From the NCBI GenBank assembly GCA_003184365.1, contig NKYR01000039.1, positions 1-64,000 on the forward strand: 64,000 nt of DNA, given 5' to 3'. Shown piece by piece: positions 11,082 through 21,792 of the stretch. The notes beneath the pieces were generated by a model. The model was not told the origin of the DNA. It ran no database searches and saw only the letters and a program-made list of their open reading frames with translations. The DNA comes from Evernia prunastri. Taxonomy: Eukaryota; Ascomycota; Lecanoromycetes; Lecanorales; Parmeliaceae. Every line of letters begins with the position of its first letter. Position 1 is the first letter of the stretch. The position numbers and the translations under genes were made by a program.

Positions 11082-12516
11082 GATATAGACTTGTATGGTT
11101 AGCTGGCAATCGTTTTCGACGTTGTTGCCCCTACTCATAGGATCATAGAGGTCCTAGAGATTGAACGAGGTGCAAGCAAGTCCGAGATTAAGAAAGCATA
11201 TCATAAAGTTTGCTTCCCCATCGTCTTGGGTTTTCTCAGCTGATGGTCTTAGGCAGCACTCTCCAGCCATCCGGACAAGGTCGCTGAGAGTGAGCGAGTG
11301 GAAGCAGAGATCAAGTTCAAATCAGTCAGCAAAGCCTATGAGATCCTATACGATGATGACAAGAGACATCTATACGACACCCATGGCATGTCCGCATTTG
11401 ACAGTGCTCATGGCAATGGTATGGGCGCAGGTCCCGATCTTGAAGAGATGCTTTCACAGATGTTCGGCATGGGAGGTTTCGGAGGGCCAGGACCGCCGAG
11501 AAGATCAAGAAGGGGTGACGATGAGGAGCATCCCTATCAGGTCACCTTAGAAGATCTTTACAAGGGAAAGTCTACAAAATTTGCAAGCACGAAGAACGTC
11601 ATATGTAGCCATTGCAAGGGAAGTGGGGCCAAGGAGAAGGCAAAGGCAAAGCAGTGTGCTTCGTGTCAGGGCAAGGGTACTTTCAATGTGCGAGGGGTTC
11701 TGAGAATGGCTCCACTGATGCGTGATTACAGGCTCCAAGCAAGGACTACGGTCTTTAGGACCAGGTTTAGTTACCCAAGAAACAGTCATATGCGCTTCAT
11801 GTAAAGGCAAAGGGAGCGTATATACTCAAAAAGACCGATGCAAAAAGTGCAAGGGTGAGCGCGTTACAGAGGCAAGAAAAGTTTTGGAGATCTACATTCC
11901 AAGAGGCTCAAAGTAAGAGTCTTCATGTCCTGAATTTCTATTAATGTTACTGATCTTCAGCAGAGAAGGAGACAAGATTATCCTCGAAGGCGAGGCGGAC
12001 CAGGTGCCTGACCAAGAACCCGGTGACATTATCTTCGGCCTTGTGCAGACCGAACATGAGACATTCAAGAGGGCAGGCGCCGATCTATTGGCGGAAATTG
12101 AAATCACTCTAGCTGAATCTCTGTGTGGCTTTTCGCGGGTGGTTGTGAAGCACTTGGATGGCAGAGGTCTTCACATCCAACACCCTCAGCCTAAAGCACG
12201 TGTTTTAGGACCGGGACAAGTTATCAAGGTGGTAGGCGAAGGAATGCCTCAGAAGAAAAGTGAGTTGAAGGGAGATTTGTACTTGGTGATTAAGGTCAAA
12301 TTTCCAGATTATGGATGGCTTGAAGACAAGCAGGTACTTGCAAAACTGAAAGAACTCCTACCGACTTCCGAAAGTCATATACAAGCCGACGTCGTTGATG
12401 ATGTTACTTATGACGAAACTGCCAACTTAGATCAGTTCGGGGCAAGTGCTGAAGGCGACGAAGGCTGGGTTGACGATGATGAGGATGAAGGTGAGGCTCA
12501 ATGTGCCCAACAGTGA
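11082..12516 (+). CDS. xdj1: Class I DnaJ/Hsp40 co-chaperone (Ydj1/Xdj1 type), start codon unresolved
   Basis: Stimulates Hsp70 ATPase through its J domain. Exons that fit: about 11082-11097, 11149-11207, 11253-11676, 11732-11912, 11964-12516, all with GT..AG introns of 45-55 nt. The J domain shows DIDLYEVLEIERGASKSEIK, then HPDK directly after the second intron. A Gly/Phe-rich linker (MFGMGGFGGPGPP) follows, then four zinc-binding repeats (CSHCKGSG, CASCQGKG, CASCKGKG, CKKCKGER) and the C-terminal substrate-binding domain (EGEADQVPDQEPGDIIF). The protein ends CAQQ, a CaaX-like box comparable to the farnesylated CASQ of yeast Ydj1. Oddity: the first exon has no in-frame ATG before an upstream stop at 11052-11054. 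Confidence 0.85.
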
Positions 12517-13113
12517 GTATCGTGGGAAAAAAAAACATCAAACATCCTGCGCTTCCGGTCGCAATAAGATGGGCCGCAGCACATAGAGAATTGAGGGGAA
12601 CGACATATCAGGATAGAAGAGTGAACCACGCTCACAAACAGAGGTTGGCTCGATGAACATCTGACCAGACCTCCATGACCATCCTTTACTAGACCATTAG
12701 GCATCATGAAATGAAGCCCAATCACTATATTCTCGAATACCTTAGATATCTCAGCTACGTCTTTGCCTACCTACCTACCTGCCTGCCTAGGTAGTAGGTA
12801 GAGTAAGGTAGGTACGAGTACCTAGGCTGACACGCTGGGTACCTTACCTAGGTACCTTAATAGGTGGGTAGGAAGGGTTTGGTCGATGCGTGCTGAGTTG
12901 TTGTGACTGCTGGCGCAATTCTTAGTATTCTTGACCTAGCCCTAATGCACCTAGACATCGCTTAATTGCTAGTACAGAAACTAGTGGCACTTTACCATTG
13001 GGATGGTTGAAATTCGATTCGAATATCACGACAACATCAACCACATACGTCGAGGTATGTTTCCAGCAATTCCGAGAGCTCCTGATGTGGATAATAGCTG
13101 AAGTGTAATTCAG
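12517..13113. other. Intergenic region with palindromic CCTAGGTA-type repeats and probable rpl32 leader
   Basis: No supported protein gene. The middle (about 12756-12875) is a cluster of CTACC/GGTAG and CCTAGGTA palindromes, listed separately. The last 60 bp before the rpl32 start look like a leader intron: GTATGT at about 13055 and AATTCAG immediately before ATG at 13114. Confidence 0.45.
12756..12875. repeat. Cluster of CCTAGGTA / GGTAGGTA palindromic short repeats
   Basis: Within about 120 bp there are repeated CTACC, CTGCC, GGTAGGTA, TACCTAGG and ACCTAGGTAC units in both orientations, giving several overlapping perfect palindromes (for example ACCTAGGT). A related shorter patch lies at about 26593-26640. 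Confidence 0.7.
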
Positions 13114-13859
13114 ATGGCTGCCGCAAAGAAGCATATCAAAATCGTGAAAAAGCGTACGTTCACGAGGGGACCGAGCTCTTCAAAAGCCGACCCACCCTTC
13201 TTACAATATTTACCCTCATTCATGACCATCTCCATTTCTGAGGGTTACGGCCAACATTACTAGTGACTCTGCTAATATCTTGGTCTCCAGGTACGAAGCG
13301 CTTCAATCGCCACCAAAGCGATACGTACAAATGTGTCGACGCAAACTGGCGGAAGCCCAAGGGTATCGATAACCGAGTCCGGAGACGTTTCAAGGGTCAA
13401 GCCGCTATGCCTTCGGTATGTATATCAAAATCCACATATATATTGCGTGAAAGAGGAGCATGATGCGGCCGCCGAGATTGTCTGCTTCTTACCAGGGAAA
13501 TTATGCCCGGCAATCAATACTACAAAATATAGAAGCTGATCGAAGTATCATGGTTTAGATAGGGTACGGTTCTAATAAGAAAACCCGACATTTGATGCCT
13601 TCAGGCCACAAAGCATTCGTTGTCCACAACCCTAGAGATGTCGACCTTCTGCTCATGCACAACAAGACGTTCGCGGCAGAGTACGTACACAGACCTGTCG
13701 CTGGCCCATCGCTCTTCTGAAATGTTGCATGGACCGCTAACTGCTAGTAGGATCTCCCATGCGGTTTCATCAAGAAAGAGAGTGGATATCGTTGCGAAGG
13801 CAAAGCAATTGGGGGTAAAGGTTACAAACGCGAAGGCCCGGGTCACTACGGAGTCTTAG
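13114..13859 (+). CDS. rpl32: 60S ribosomal protein L32
   Basis: Structural protein of the large cytosolic ribosomal subunit. Four exons fit: 13114-13153, 13291-13415, 13559-13680, 13751-13859; phases agree and the product is 131 residues, the usual length of eL32. Diagnostic segments are TKRFNRHQSDTYKCVD, WRKPKGIDNRVRRRFKGQ, MPSGHKAFVVHNPRDV and ISHAVSSRKRVDIVAKAK. The first intron sits 13 codons in and is the largest (137 nt), a common arrangement in fungal ribosomal protein genes. A further intron in the 5' leader, ending exactly before the ATG, is likely. Confidence 0.96.
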
Positions 13860-14775
13860 GCGGATCATGACTAGAGAGTGAGGTTGTACAGCGGCAACAA
13901 AAAGAAATTCGTGGAAGTTGCTTGCGCGAGCGGATACCTCATTCGACTATGGCTACCAATGACGAATATCTGAGACAACATTGATCGAATGCCTCAAAGC
14001 ATGCGGCTGAACCAGTGCTCTGGATGCCCCTCCGTGAAAACTCTCTTTGCTAAAGGCAAATACTTTGCCTGCTGCCATGTCCAGAGTTTTGTACATGGAT
14101 TTCCAGCCGCAAGATGTTGAGCTCATTGTAGTATCATTGTTTCACGTTAGTCCCTGCACTTCTCGCTAGCGAATCGAAGTTTCTTCAATGGCGTAAAGAA
14201 AACAGAGTTTCGCAGCAGTTGGTTGGATCAACTGACTACCAGTAAGTTGGAGCCATAGTTTCGTGCCAGTCTATCTCCATTCGGCTCTCTTCCCTTCCTG
14301 CACATCAGAAATGCATTGTATCGTAACATATTTGTCGACTGAAACATGTCCTATAGTTTCCTGATATCTCATTAAAGATGTGGGAGTATTGGGAAGCGGT
14401 ATGGATCTTGAAACACATAACCTTTGGGATCGGCCCCTCGTTTTTAGCCCAAGCACATCGTACGAGTCCCTCGTTGTTTGCGTTCTTGTCACTTTTCTTC
14501 ATGTGGATCGCCGCAGGTGGAAGCTCCTCAATAAACTTAGCGCCTTTACAGGACAAGGCCGCTGTTTCGATGTCTCAAAGCTCGAGCCAGAATAACAATG
14601 CTCTCGATGGTCCAGACTGTCGGTTCGAGAGGCCTAAACCGTCTGAGATGAAGCTATGCACATGGTCCACAGTCTGTCCAGCCATCTAAGTCGTCTAGAA
14701 CCGCTTAAGGCGATTCGCATTATTTATTCAAGTTCACTTCTAGTACTTTTTAAGCTTCTTTGTTTATCACACGAA
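13860..14775. other. Intergenic region, no recognisable gene
   Basis: The longest frame is 14378-14689 (+), 103 codons, with a hydrophobic stretch SLFAFLSLFFMWIAAGGSSS. It resembles nothing I know, and an overlapping frame is equally open, so I do not call it a gene. Confidence 0.4.
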
Positions 14776-15345
14776 TAACAGTATATAGATGTTAGACTGG
14801 CTTATATAATAGAAGTATAGAAGCCAGGCTAGGGTTGTGTAGCAATGTGAACTTAGTAGAGTATATATATCTAGACGGTAAGACTAATTCTTAAGGAAGG
14901 AAAATCAGAAACACGGGGGCATGCGCTCTTTAAGCTTCTTCGCCAAGGAATCGCTTGACATGCGTATACCAAGCATTCGCGGCTCAGGCGGATACATGCA
15001 CTACTGCCCCTTTTTGGCCTGCGCCTAACACTAAGACTTTGCTAAAGACGTGAGTGTAGNTAACAGTATATAGATGTTAGACTGGCTTATATAATAGAAG
15101 TATAGAAGCCAGGCTAGGGTTGTGTAGCAATGTGAACTTAGTAGAGTATATATATATAGTATATATATCTAGATGGTAAGACTAATTCTTAAGGAAGGAA
15201 AATCAGAAACACAGGGGCATGCGCTTCTTAAGCTTCTTCGCTAAGAAATCGCTTGATATGCGTATGTCAAGCATTCGCGGCTCAGACGAATATATGCACT
15301 ACTACTTCTTTTTGGTCTGCACCTAACATAACCTTCTCTCTTCGA
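14776..15345. repeat. Direct duplication of a ~270-bp transposon segment around an N
   Basis: 14776-15032 and 15061-15329 are copies of the same sequence, both starting TAACAGTATATAGATGTTAG. An N at 15060 separates them. The second copy shows C-to-T and G-to-A differences relative to the first (for example TTGACATGC to TTGATATGC, and GGCGGATACATG to GACGAATATATG), the direction expected from RIP. Likely the end of a retroelement; whether the two copies are really adjacent is uncertain because of the N. Confidence 0.7.
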
Positions 15346-16720
15346 AGATTCGTCCTCGAATTCATTATTATTTGAATATGTTGAACAGATTTATTAAAAT
15401 TCTTCAAATTTCACAGAGAACATAAAAGAAAGAGTTCTTTCAATTTTCGAAAACACAAAGAACATATCGAATTTATATATTGCTACGTTAGATATGCGCT
15501 TTGTCTCCTTGAAAAAGAATAAATATAAAGTCGTAGCTGACGTAGAATTTGTAATTTTTGTGAATATTAATTGTTGTTATAAGCGTGAATTACGTCGACG
15601 CGTGATAAACGTTATCGTCGCGATTACGTGATTATTGTTAGATAACTAGCGTGCTTTTCGCTCATAAAAATTATTGTTTTTCTTAACTTTTTTTCTCTTA
15701 ATAACTTTTTTCACTCTTCTTTAATTTTATTTACGTTACTCGCACACTTTATATCTTACGTATATAATAAACGTCTAATTCACGTATTATACACTCTTAC
15801 ATTATAATAGACTTTTAATTTATAATGTCTGACTTGATCATCTCTTCTATAAGCGAATTATATCGACGTTTAATATACGTTATTTATACGTTTTTAGATT
15901 TCTTTATATTCGATTATCGATAGAAACGTCGATTCTCTCTCGTTTTTAACGAAGAGTTTCTATTATTATTACGTTCGACGAGTATAAATTCATTAGTCTA
16001 ACTTCTGTGATATAGAATATAATAAAGATAATAATATCGTAAAGAAATGCTCGTATTGCTTTCGCGAATATATCGATTGTATTTTAATAAATACTTTTAT
16101 AATAAACGTAATAAACGCGTATATATAACGCGAATTTATAATAGATTTCAGCTCTCTGCGAACGATAAAGAACTTCTTTTCGAAGTTAATCGTGTATTTT
16201 TATTACGTCGACGTCTCGTGCGTATTACGCGTCGTAATCTTATTCTCGATAATAAAGAATATACAATTCTCGCTCGTCTTAAAGCGAGATATAATGTTAT
16301 TAATAAAATTATAATAATCTATTAACACGTTTAAAATAGATTTAAGACGTATAAAAAGTCGAAAAGTCTCGCGACGTCTATTGATCTGACAAAGATAAAT
16401 CGTAAGATTTTATCTATATTAATCGATATCTACGATATTATACGTTATATCGTAGATATTTATACGTTTCGCGTACGAGTTTCACGCGATTTTTACATAT
16501 TAATTATAATTTAAATTGATCTATTATTAATAAATTTATTAAAGCTCGACTTCGACTTCGATTTCGATTTAAAGCGAGACAATAAATTCGATAACGACGA
16601 CTTCGACGACGATGATAACGATAACGACGACGACGACGACGAAGACGACGTTATCTCTGACGATAATCTTCGCGCTTTTTCTTCGTCTCGCGATAATAAT
16701 AACGATAATAATTGATTTGA
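15346..16720. mobile_element. AT-rich, RIP-decayed transposon remnant, family unknown
   Basis: Strongly AT-rich with many in-frame stops in all frames; remaining C and G sit mostly in CG dinucleotides, as after CpA-directed RIP. The only sizeable open frame, 16047-16325 (+, 92 codons), is rich in Ile, Tyr, Asn and Arg and is probably a remnant. Near 16555-16715 a frame on the plus strand codes a run of Asp/Asn residues, an acidic tail. I cannot assign it to a transposon class. Confidence 0.6.
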
Positions 16721-16740
16721 TTTGATTGCTTAATACGCCT
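16711..16740 (-). repeat. Possible 3' end of the LINE with short AAATC repeats
   Basis: On the minus strand the LINE 3' region ends in AATCAAATCAAATCAATT and is followed at once by the AT-rich decayed DNA. Non-LTR elements often end in a poly(A) or short tandem repeat, so this is a plausible element border. Confidence 0.45.
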
Positions 16741-16950
16741 ATCTAGTAAACTACTTTACTAATCAGGGAGTTCCTCGAATATTTGTAGCGCTGAAGAAAC
16801 CTTTCGGACAAAAACTTCAACTTATCCTCTCGTGTTATCATTGTTGTCAACTCTTAGTCTTTGACTGTCAAGTTGTTGCCACAAACCACTGTCACTTCCG
16901 TTCTCTTTCAGTCTGCCGCTATTGTTTCCGTGATTGTCTCCTTCTATGCC

Positions 16951-17373
16951 TTCTTTTTGCTTCCCCTCTTCTCCTTACCCTTTTTCTTGTTTTTGGTTTC
17001 TTTGTCTAGTCCTAGCGGTAATTTGGACCGAGCCAATTGCTCTTGGGCCAGCGAGAATTGATCGAGACGTCCTATTTTGATCATCCATCGTGCGGCAGCG
17101 CGTATTCCGTGCTTCTGTGTCAAGATTTGTCGATAATCTGACGTGCCGACTTGTGCAATGAGTTCTCTTCTCTCTTTCGCCAGTTCCGGGCAGAACAGTA
17201 ATATGTGTTTGACCGTCTGTTTTCTCCAGCCGCATGAGCACTCAGCGTTTCGAATACCAGGTACCTTCATTCGATAGAGAAAATCATTGAGACCTATCTT
17301 CTCGCTTCGAAGTTGTACTGCCATTGAGCTTTCTGCTTTCCTTAGCTTGGAGTGGTAATCGAATCTATTGTCA
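16951..17373 (-). pseudogene. LINE ORF2 C-terminal fragment (zinc-finger end of the RT protein)
   Basis: Open from the N at 17374 to a stop at about 16944-16950. It holds the C-terminal Cys/His cluster CSCGWRKQTVKHILLFC, the usual last domain of Tad1-type ORF2 proteins, followed by a very basic Lys-rich tail (KNKKKGKEKRGSKKKA). The N-terminal side is lost at the assembly gap. Confidence 0.8.
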
Positions 17374-17374
17374 N

Positions 17375-17637
17375 GCATTGATTCTGTCTGTCGATGAGAA
17401 TCTGAGTGAGCAGAGGTCTCCGTCATGAAAGGTTGCCTCCCAACTGTCTGTGTTAATTCTTTTATTTATGTAAAAGCATGTGCGCGTTTCCTGATTTCCT
17501 TTGTGCGCAAGATGAAAGCAGCTAGTACTGTCATTATGTGGTGATTGATTTGCTCGATTCCAGCTGGGTTCCTGTATTGCCAGCACGTCAACGTCTTTGA
17601 TGATTTCATCTTGAAGCAGTGACGTTAGTAGACTCGA
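17375..17637 (-). repeat. Duplicated LINE endonuclease fragment between two Ns
   Basis: Sequence is nearly identical to 18523-18785 and is bounded by Ns at 17374 and 17638. It codes the start of the endonuclease domain (LAIQEPSWNRANQSPH). Most likely an assembly artefact from another copy of the same LINE. Confidence 0.75.
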
Positions 17638-17638
17638 N

Positions 17639-18836
17639 CAAGCTTCCAGACCCCCGTGGGTCTTAAGGATGCTTTGTGTACACTTTCGCGAAAGGAAAAC
17701 GTCTTCGCTTTGCGAATAACTCGAACTTTCTCATGATTCGCCGCTTTGAGGGCTTCCTCCGTCCGTGTGCTCCTGCTTCGTGTGTATTCTCTCAAACACT
17801 CTTTTGCCTTGAGCGTGACCTTAGCACATCGCGCTGTCCAATATGATTTGGCATTCTGATGTGGCCTTTTCCATGGGATTGTGATGTCCACTATTTCTCG
17901 GAACCCTTTTAACATCCTTTCTAGATATGCGTCAATGTCATCGCGAGTGGCGAGTTCTGGCCTGCGTAGTGTGTAGGACAAGGCGTTGGCTCCTTGTTCT
18001 ACTTCTCTTCTTGTCGAGATTTCCTCTATTCTCTTCCAAGCGCGGCGAGGACGCTGTTTCGCCTCCTCCCATGACCATTCTAACTCGGTCATAACAGGGA
18101 AATGATCTGATCCGTAATGTAAGTCTTCGCGGGTCGTACAGCTACTTAATGCTTGATAGGCGCCTTTTGTAAAGAAGGTTAGGCCGATGGTGCTTTCGTG
18201 TCCTCGAGCTTTCCACGTGACTGCTCCTTTCGGGGTTCCCAGTTCCATCTCCCTTTCTTCTATGGTTTCCAGTAGTTGATCGGCCATGGCGTGATATGTG
18301 TATCTGCCTGCGTTGTTCCATCTTGGGTGATGTAGATTGAAGTCCCCCATCAGAACGTGTTCTCCCTCTTCCATCGATACTTTTCGTAGTAAAGGCAGTG
18401 TGGATGCACTGTCCGTAGTGGTGTATTGGGATGGCGATGGATTATACACGTTGTGTACCCAGATGTGCTTGTGTTCGGTTGTTCTTTGCTCTAGGTCCGT
18501 AGTCCCCTCGCTTTGTGACTCTGCATTGATTCTGTCTGTCGATGAGAATCTGAGTGAGCAGAGGTCTCCGTCATGAAAGGTTGCCTCCCAACTGTCTGCG
18601 TTAATTCTTTTATTTATGTAAAAGCATGTGCGCGTTTCCTGATTTCCTTTGTGTGCAAGATGAAAGCAGCTAGTACTGTCATTATGTGGTGATTGATTTG
18701 CTCGATTCCAGCTGGGTTCCTGTATTGCCAGCACGTCAACGTCTTCGATGATTTCATCTTGAAGCAGTGACGTTAGTAGACTCGATTCTTTTCTGATATT
18801 GTACTGCACGATCTTGAAGTTGTTTGTGTTACTCAT
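17639..18836 (-). CDS. LINE ORF2, AP-type endonuclease domain (truncated at gap before RT)
   Basis: Nicks target DNA to prime reverse transcription. From MSNTNNFKIVQYNIRKESS (the first endonuclease block) the domain carries LAIQEP, MGDFNLHHPRW and GSDHFPV, the catalytic motifs of exonuclease/endonuclease/phosphatase-fold LINE nucleases. The frame stays open for about 400 codons to ASLRPTGVWKL, the linker before the reverse transcriptase, where it meets the N at 17638. Its ATG overlaps the stop of ORF1: the string ATGAGTAA contains both. Confidence 0.85.
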
Positions 18837-21423
18837 TAAGTATGGGTGTCATGTTCTCATCCACTTCCATTGCTATTGGTTCACTTGACTGAACCGTTTG
18901 CGTCGAGGCCTTTTGAATAAATTCTATTGGTTGATTGCTTGGGATCTGGATTGTGCTTTGACTTGAGGAAACCGGGCCTGCAAATAGTTTCGGTCTTCCC
19001 ACTTTCCTGGTGTTGCTGCTCATCTCCGCCAGCGCTTTCCTCTTAATGATATTCCTTGGTGGTACCACGGTGAAACCCTCATTGTCTTTCGCTATTGTGG
19101 GAGAGCTAGAGAGTGGAACGTTAAACCATTTCGATTTATTTTCCAGCCTCTGCTGAATTCTGCGTATCTCTTTCCTTCGGATTTCGCAGTTTTTGCTCCA
19201 AGATTCGTGCTTCCCTGGGCATACAGAGCATTGCACCTCTCCTGGTTTATTGATACCATGGTCCTGCGACTGGTGTGGTCCCGCACATCTACCGCATTTT
19301 GTTTTGTTGGTGCAAGCTGCGGCCATGTGTCCATATTCCTGGCAGTTGTAGCATTGTCTTGGATCGCCTGTGCGTTCCCATTTCTCACATAGGAGAGGAT
19401 TCTCGCTTTCTAAAAAGCCTTCCGCCACCAGCCTGTTTGCCATCTCTGGGTTTGTAATTTCCAAAATCAATGTAGAGTATCTCTTCTTCCTTCCATATAC
19501 GTCCGGTCTAAAGGCGAAGCTAGGCCATGTTACGCTTGCTATTTCCAGTCCTGGATGGAGTCTGCAGTTGTCTTTTTTAAGTATTTCGATAGCCGCTTCT
19601 TGACAATTCGTATCGACCGCATCAACGCATACTCCGTGTACCGCTACCTGGAATGTCTGTCTCAATATTTTCGCGGAGGGGGTGACGCTCTTAACCCATT
19701 CGTTTGCTGCTTCGAGTTCTTTCCTAGCCTCTACACTTTCCATAAGGAGAATGACATCCGCTCGTGCCGTTCTCCGTGCTGCGATAATTGAATCTGCTGC
19801 TGAGCAGCCGCCATTCTTGAACATTGTGACCAGTTGGGAACTTGTCGCTTTTGCCATCTGCGTTCTGATGTTGGCATCGTTGATCCTTACTGTCATTTGC
19901 TTTGCTTTGGCATTGTTGATCAAGGAAGGGGGAGGAGGGTTTGTCTCTGTATGTCTCGTCGCAGGGGGGGCCTCCCCGCCAACGACCTTTGCCCAACTCT
20001 TAATTGGCTGAGAGCCTGTTGCATCACGTGTCTTGAGGGTCTTTACCTCATTTTCCAGTGTTTCGATTCGTTTCTCTGAGCTNATCTCCGCCAGCGCTTT
20101 CCTCTTAATGATATTCCTTGGTGGTACCACGGTGAAACCCTCATTGTCTTTCGCTATTGTGGGAGAGCTAGAGAGTGGAACGTTAAACCATTTCGATTTA
20201 TTTTCCAGCCTCTGCTGAATTCTGCGTATCTCTTTCCTTCGGATTCCGCAGTTTTTGCTCCAAGATTCGTGCTTCCCTGGGCATACAGAGCATTGCACCT
20301 CTCCTGGTTTATTGATACCATGGTCCTGCGACTGGTGTGGTCCCGCACATCTACCGCATTTTGTTTTGTTGGTGCAAGCTGCGGCTATGTGTCCATATTC
20401 TTGGCAGTTGTAGCATTGTCTTGGATCGCCTGTGCGTTCCCATTTCTCACATAGGAGAGGATTCTCGCTTTCTAAAAAGCCTTCCGCCACCAGCCTGTTC
20501 GCCATCTCTGGGTTTGTAATTTCCAAAATCAATGTAGAGTATCTCTTCTTCCTTCCATATACGTCCGGTCTAAAGGCGAAGCTAGGCCATGTTACGCTTG
20601 CTATTTCCAGTCCTGGATGGAGTCTGCAGTTGTCTTTTTTAAGTATTTCGATAGCCGCTTCTTGACAATTCGTATCGACCGCATCAACGCATACTCCGTG
20701 TACCGCTACCTGGAATGTCTGTCTCAATATTTTCGCGGAGGGGGTGACGCTCTTAACCCATTCGTTTGCTGCTTCGAGTTCTTTCCTAGCCTCTACACTT
20801 TCCATAAGGAGAATGACATCCGCTCGTGCCGTTCTTCGTGCTGCGATAATTGAATCTGCTGCTGAGCAGCCGCCATTCTTGAACATTGTGACCAGTTGGG
20901 AACTTGTCGCTTTTGCCATCTGCGTTCTGATGTTGGCATCGTTGAGCCTTACTGTCATTTGCTTTGCTTTGGCATTGTTGATCAAGGAAGGGGGAGGAGG
21001 GTTTGTCTCTGTATGTCTCGTCGCAGGGGGGGCCTCCCCGCCAACGACCTTTGCCCAACTCTAAATTGGCTGAGAGCCTGTTGCATCACGTGTCTTGAGG
21101 GTCTTTACCTCATTTTCCAGTGTTTCGATTCGTTTCTCTGAGCTGTTGATGTATCCTAGTACGGCTCCTAACGCCACGCGGGCAGCTTTCAAGCCATGAG
21201 GTGTCATTCGGTGCATCTCCTCCAGTTCCAAAGCTTCCATAGCTTTTATACCATCCACTGCTGTCTTTTTCAATGCTTTCGCGTAGTCTCCTACTTCATT
21301 GTTGTCTTCCACCGTCCTCTGCGTTGTTGTTGTTGTTGTTGTCGTATCGCGACACGTAGAAGGGGCGCGCTCCGCCGCGTCGCCGCTGCCATTTTCGCCG
21401 TCGACTGCGACGTCTCCCCTCAT
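18829..21423 (-). CDS. LINE ORF1, gag-like protein with CCHC zinc knuckles (duplicated in assembly)
   Basis: Nucleic-acid-binding partner of ORF2. The start is MRGDVAVDGENGSGDAAER at 21423. A coiled-coil-like segment (EKRIETLENEVKTLKTRD) precedes the core, then come CYNCQEYGHIAAAC (CX2CX4HX4C) and two more Cys/His clusters (CGRCAGPHQSQDH, CSVCPGKHESWSKNC). The core is written twice on either side of the N at 20083, so the 718-codon frame from 20985 is two partial copies joined, not one protein. In the upstream copy a single A-to-T change (near 21062) turns Lys into a TAG stop after GSQPI; the other copy reads through. Confidence 0.82.
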
Positions 21424-21792
21424 TGCTGATTCTCGCCTCTAAGTAGTAAATAATATATCTTCTAAATTCTATTTTCACGATATCATAGTTAGTATATATG
21501 CCTATTTCTCACCTTTGTCACTTAGCTGTGAGTATACGTTAGCAATTTTCTTGAATTTAAATCTCGAAAGATTATTGACTAGTTAATTAGTCTTCGTAGA
21601 AATTCAAGTGAGTATTAAATGAATATTATGCTTTATAATAAGTATAGCGATCTTATGGCGGCGCTCTTAATAAAGAACTTTCGTAGTTCGAAGATATATA
21701 TCTTATTATCACAGTGAAAAATCAATCGAATATTTCGAAGTTTATTTAGTTATATTTGAATATATATAGAACGATCTTTATTTCTATCACGG

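Larger units (their letters stand above)
16730..21445 (-). mobile_element. Tad1-like non-LTR retrotransposon (LINE), misassembled
   Basis: Minus-strand order is ORF1 (gag-like, zinc knuckles), ORF2 endonuclease, gap, ORF2 C-terminal zinc finger. Composition is normal and the coding frames are largely open, unlike the RIP-decayed DNA on both sides. Three Ns fall inside (17374, 17638, 20083). The ORF1 region is present twice (about 18990-20082 and 20084-21145, about 99 percent alike), and part of the endonuclease is duplicated (17375-17637 repeats 18523-18785). The reverse transcriptase domain is missing between the gaps. The element is therefore a chimera of near-identical family members. Confidence 0.85.

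Noticed and set aside
14378..14689. Small secreted or membrane protein of 103 residues
   Set aside because: Two overlapping frames are equally open, no family is recognised and no exon structure supports it.
18829..20985. A single 718-residue zinc-knuckle protein
   Set aside because: It is two nearly identical copies of LINE ORF1 joined across the N at 20083, not a real tandem-domain protein.
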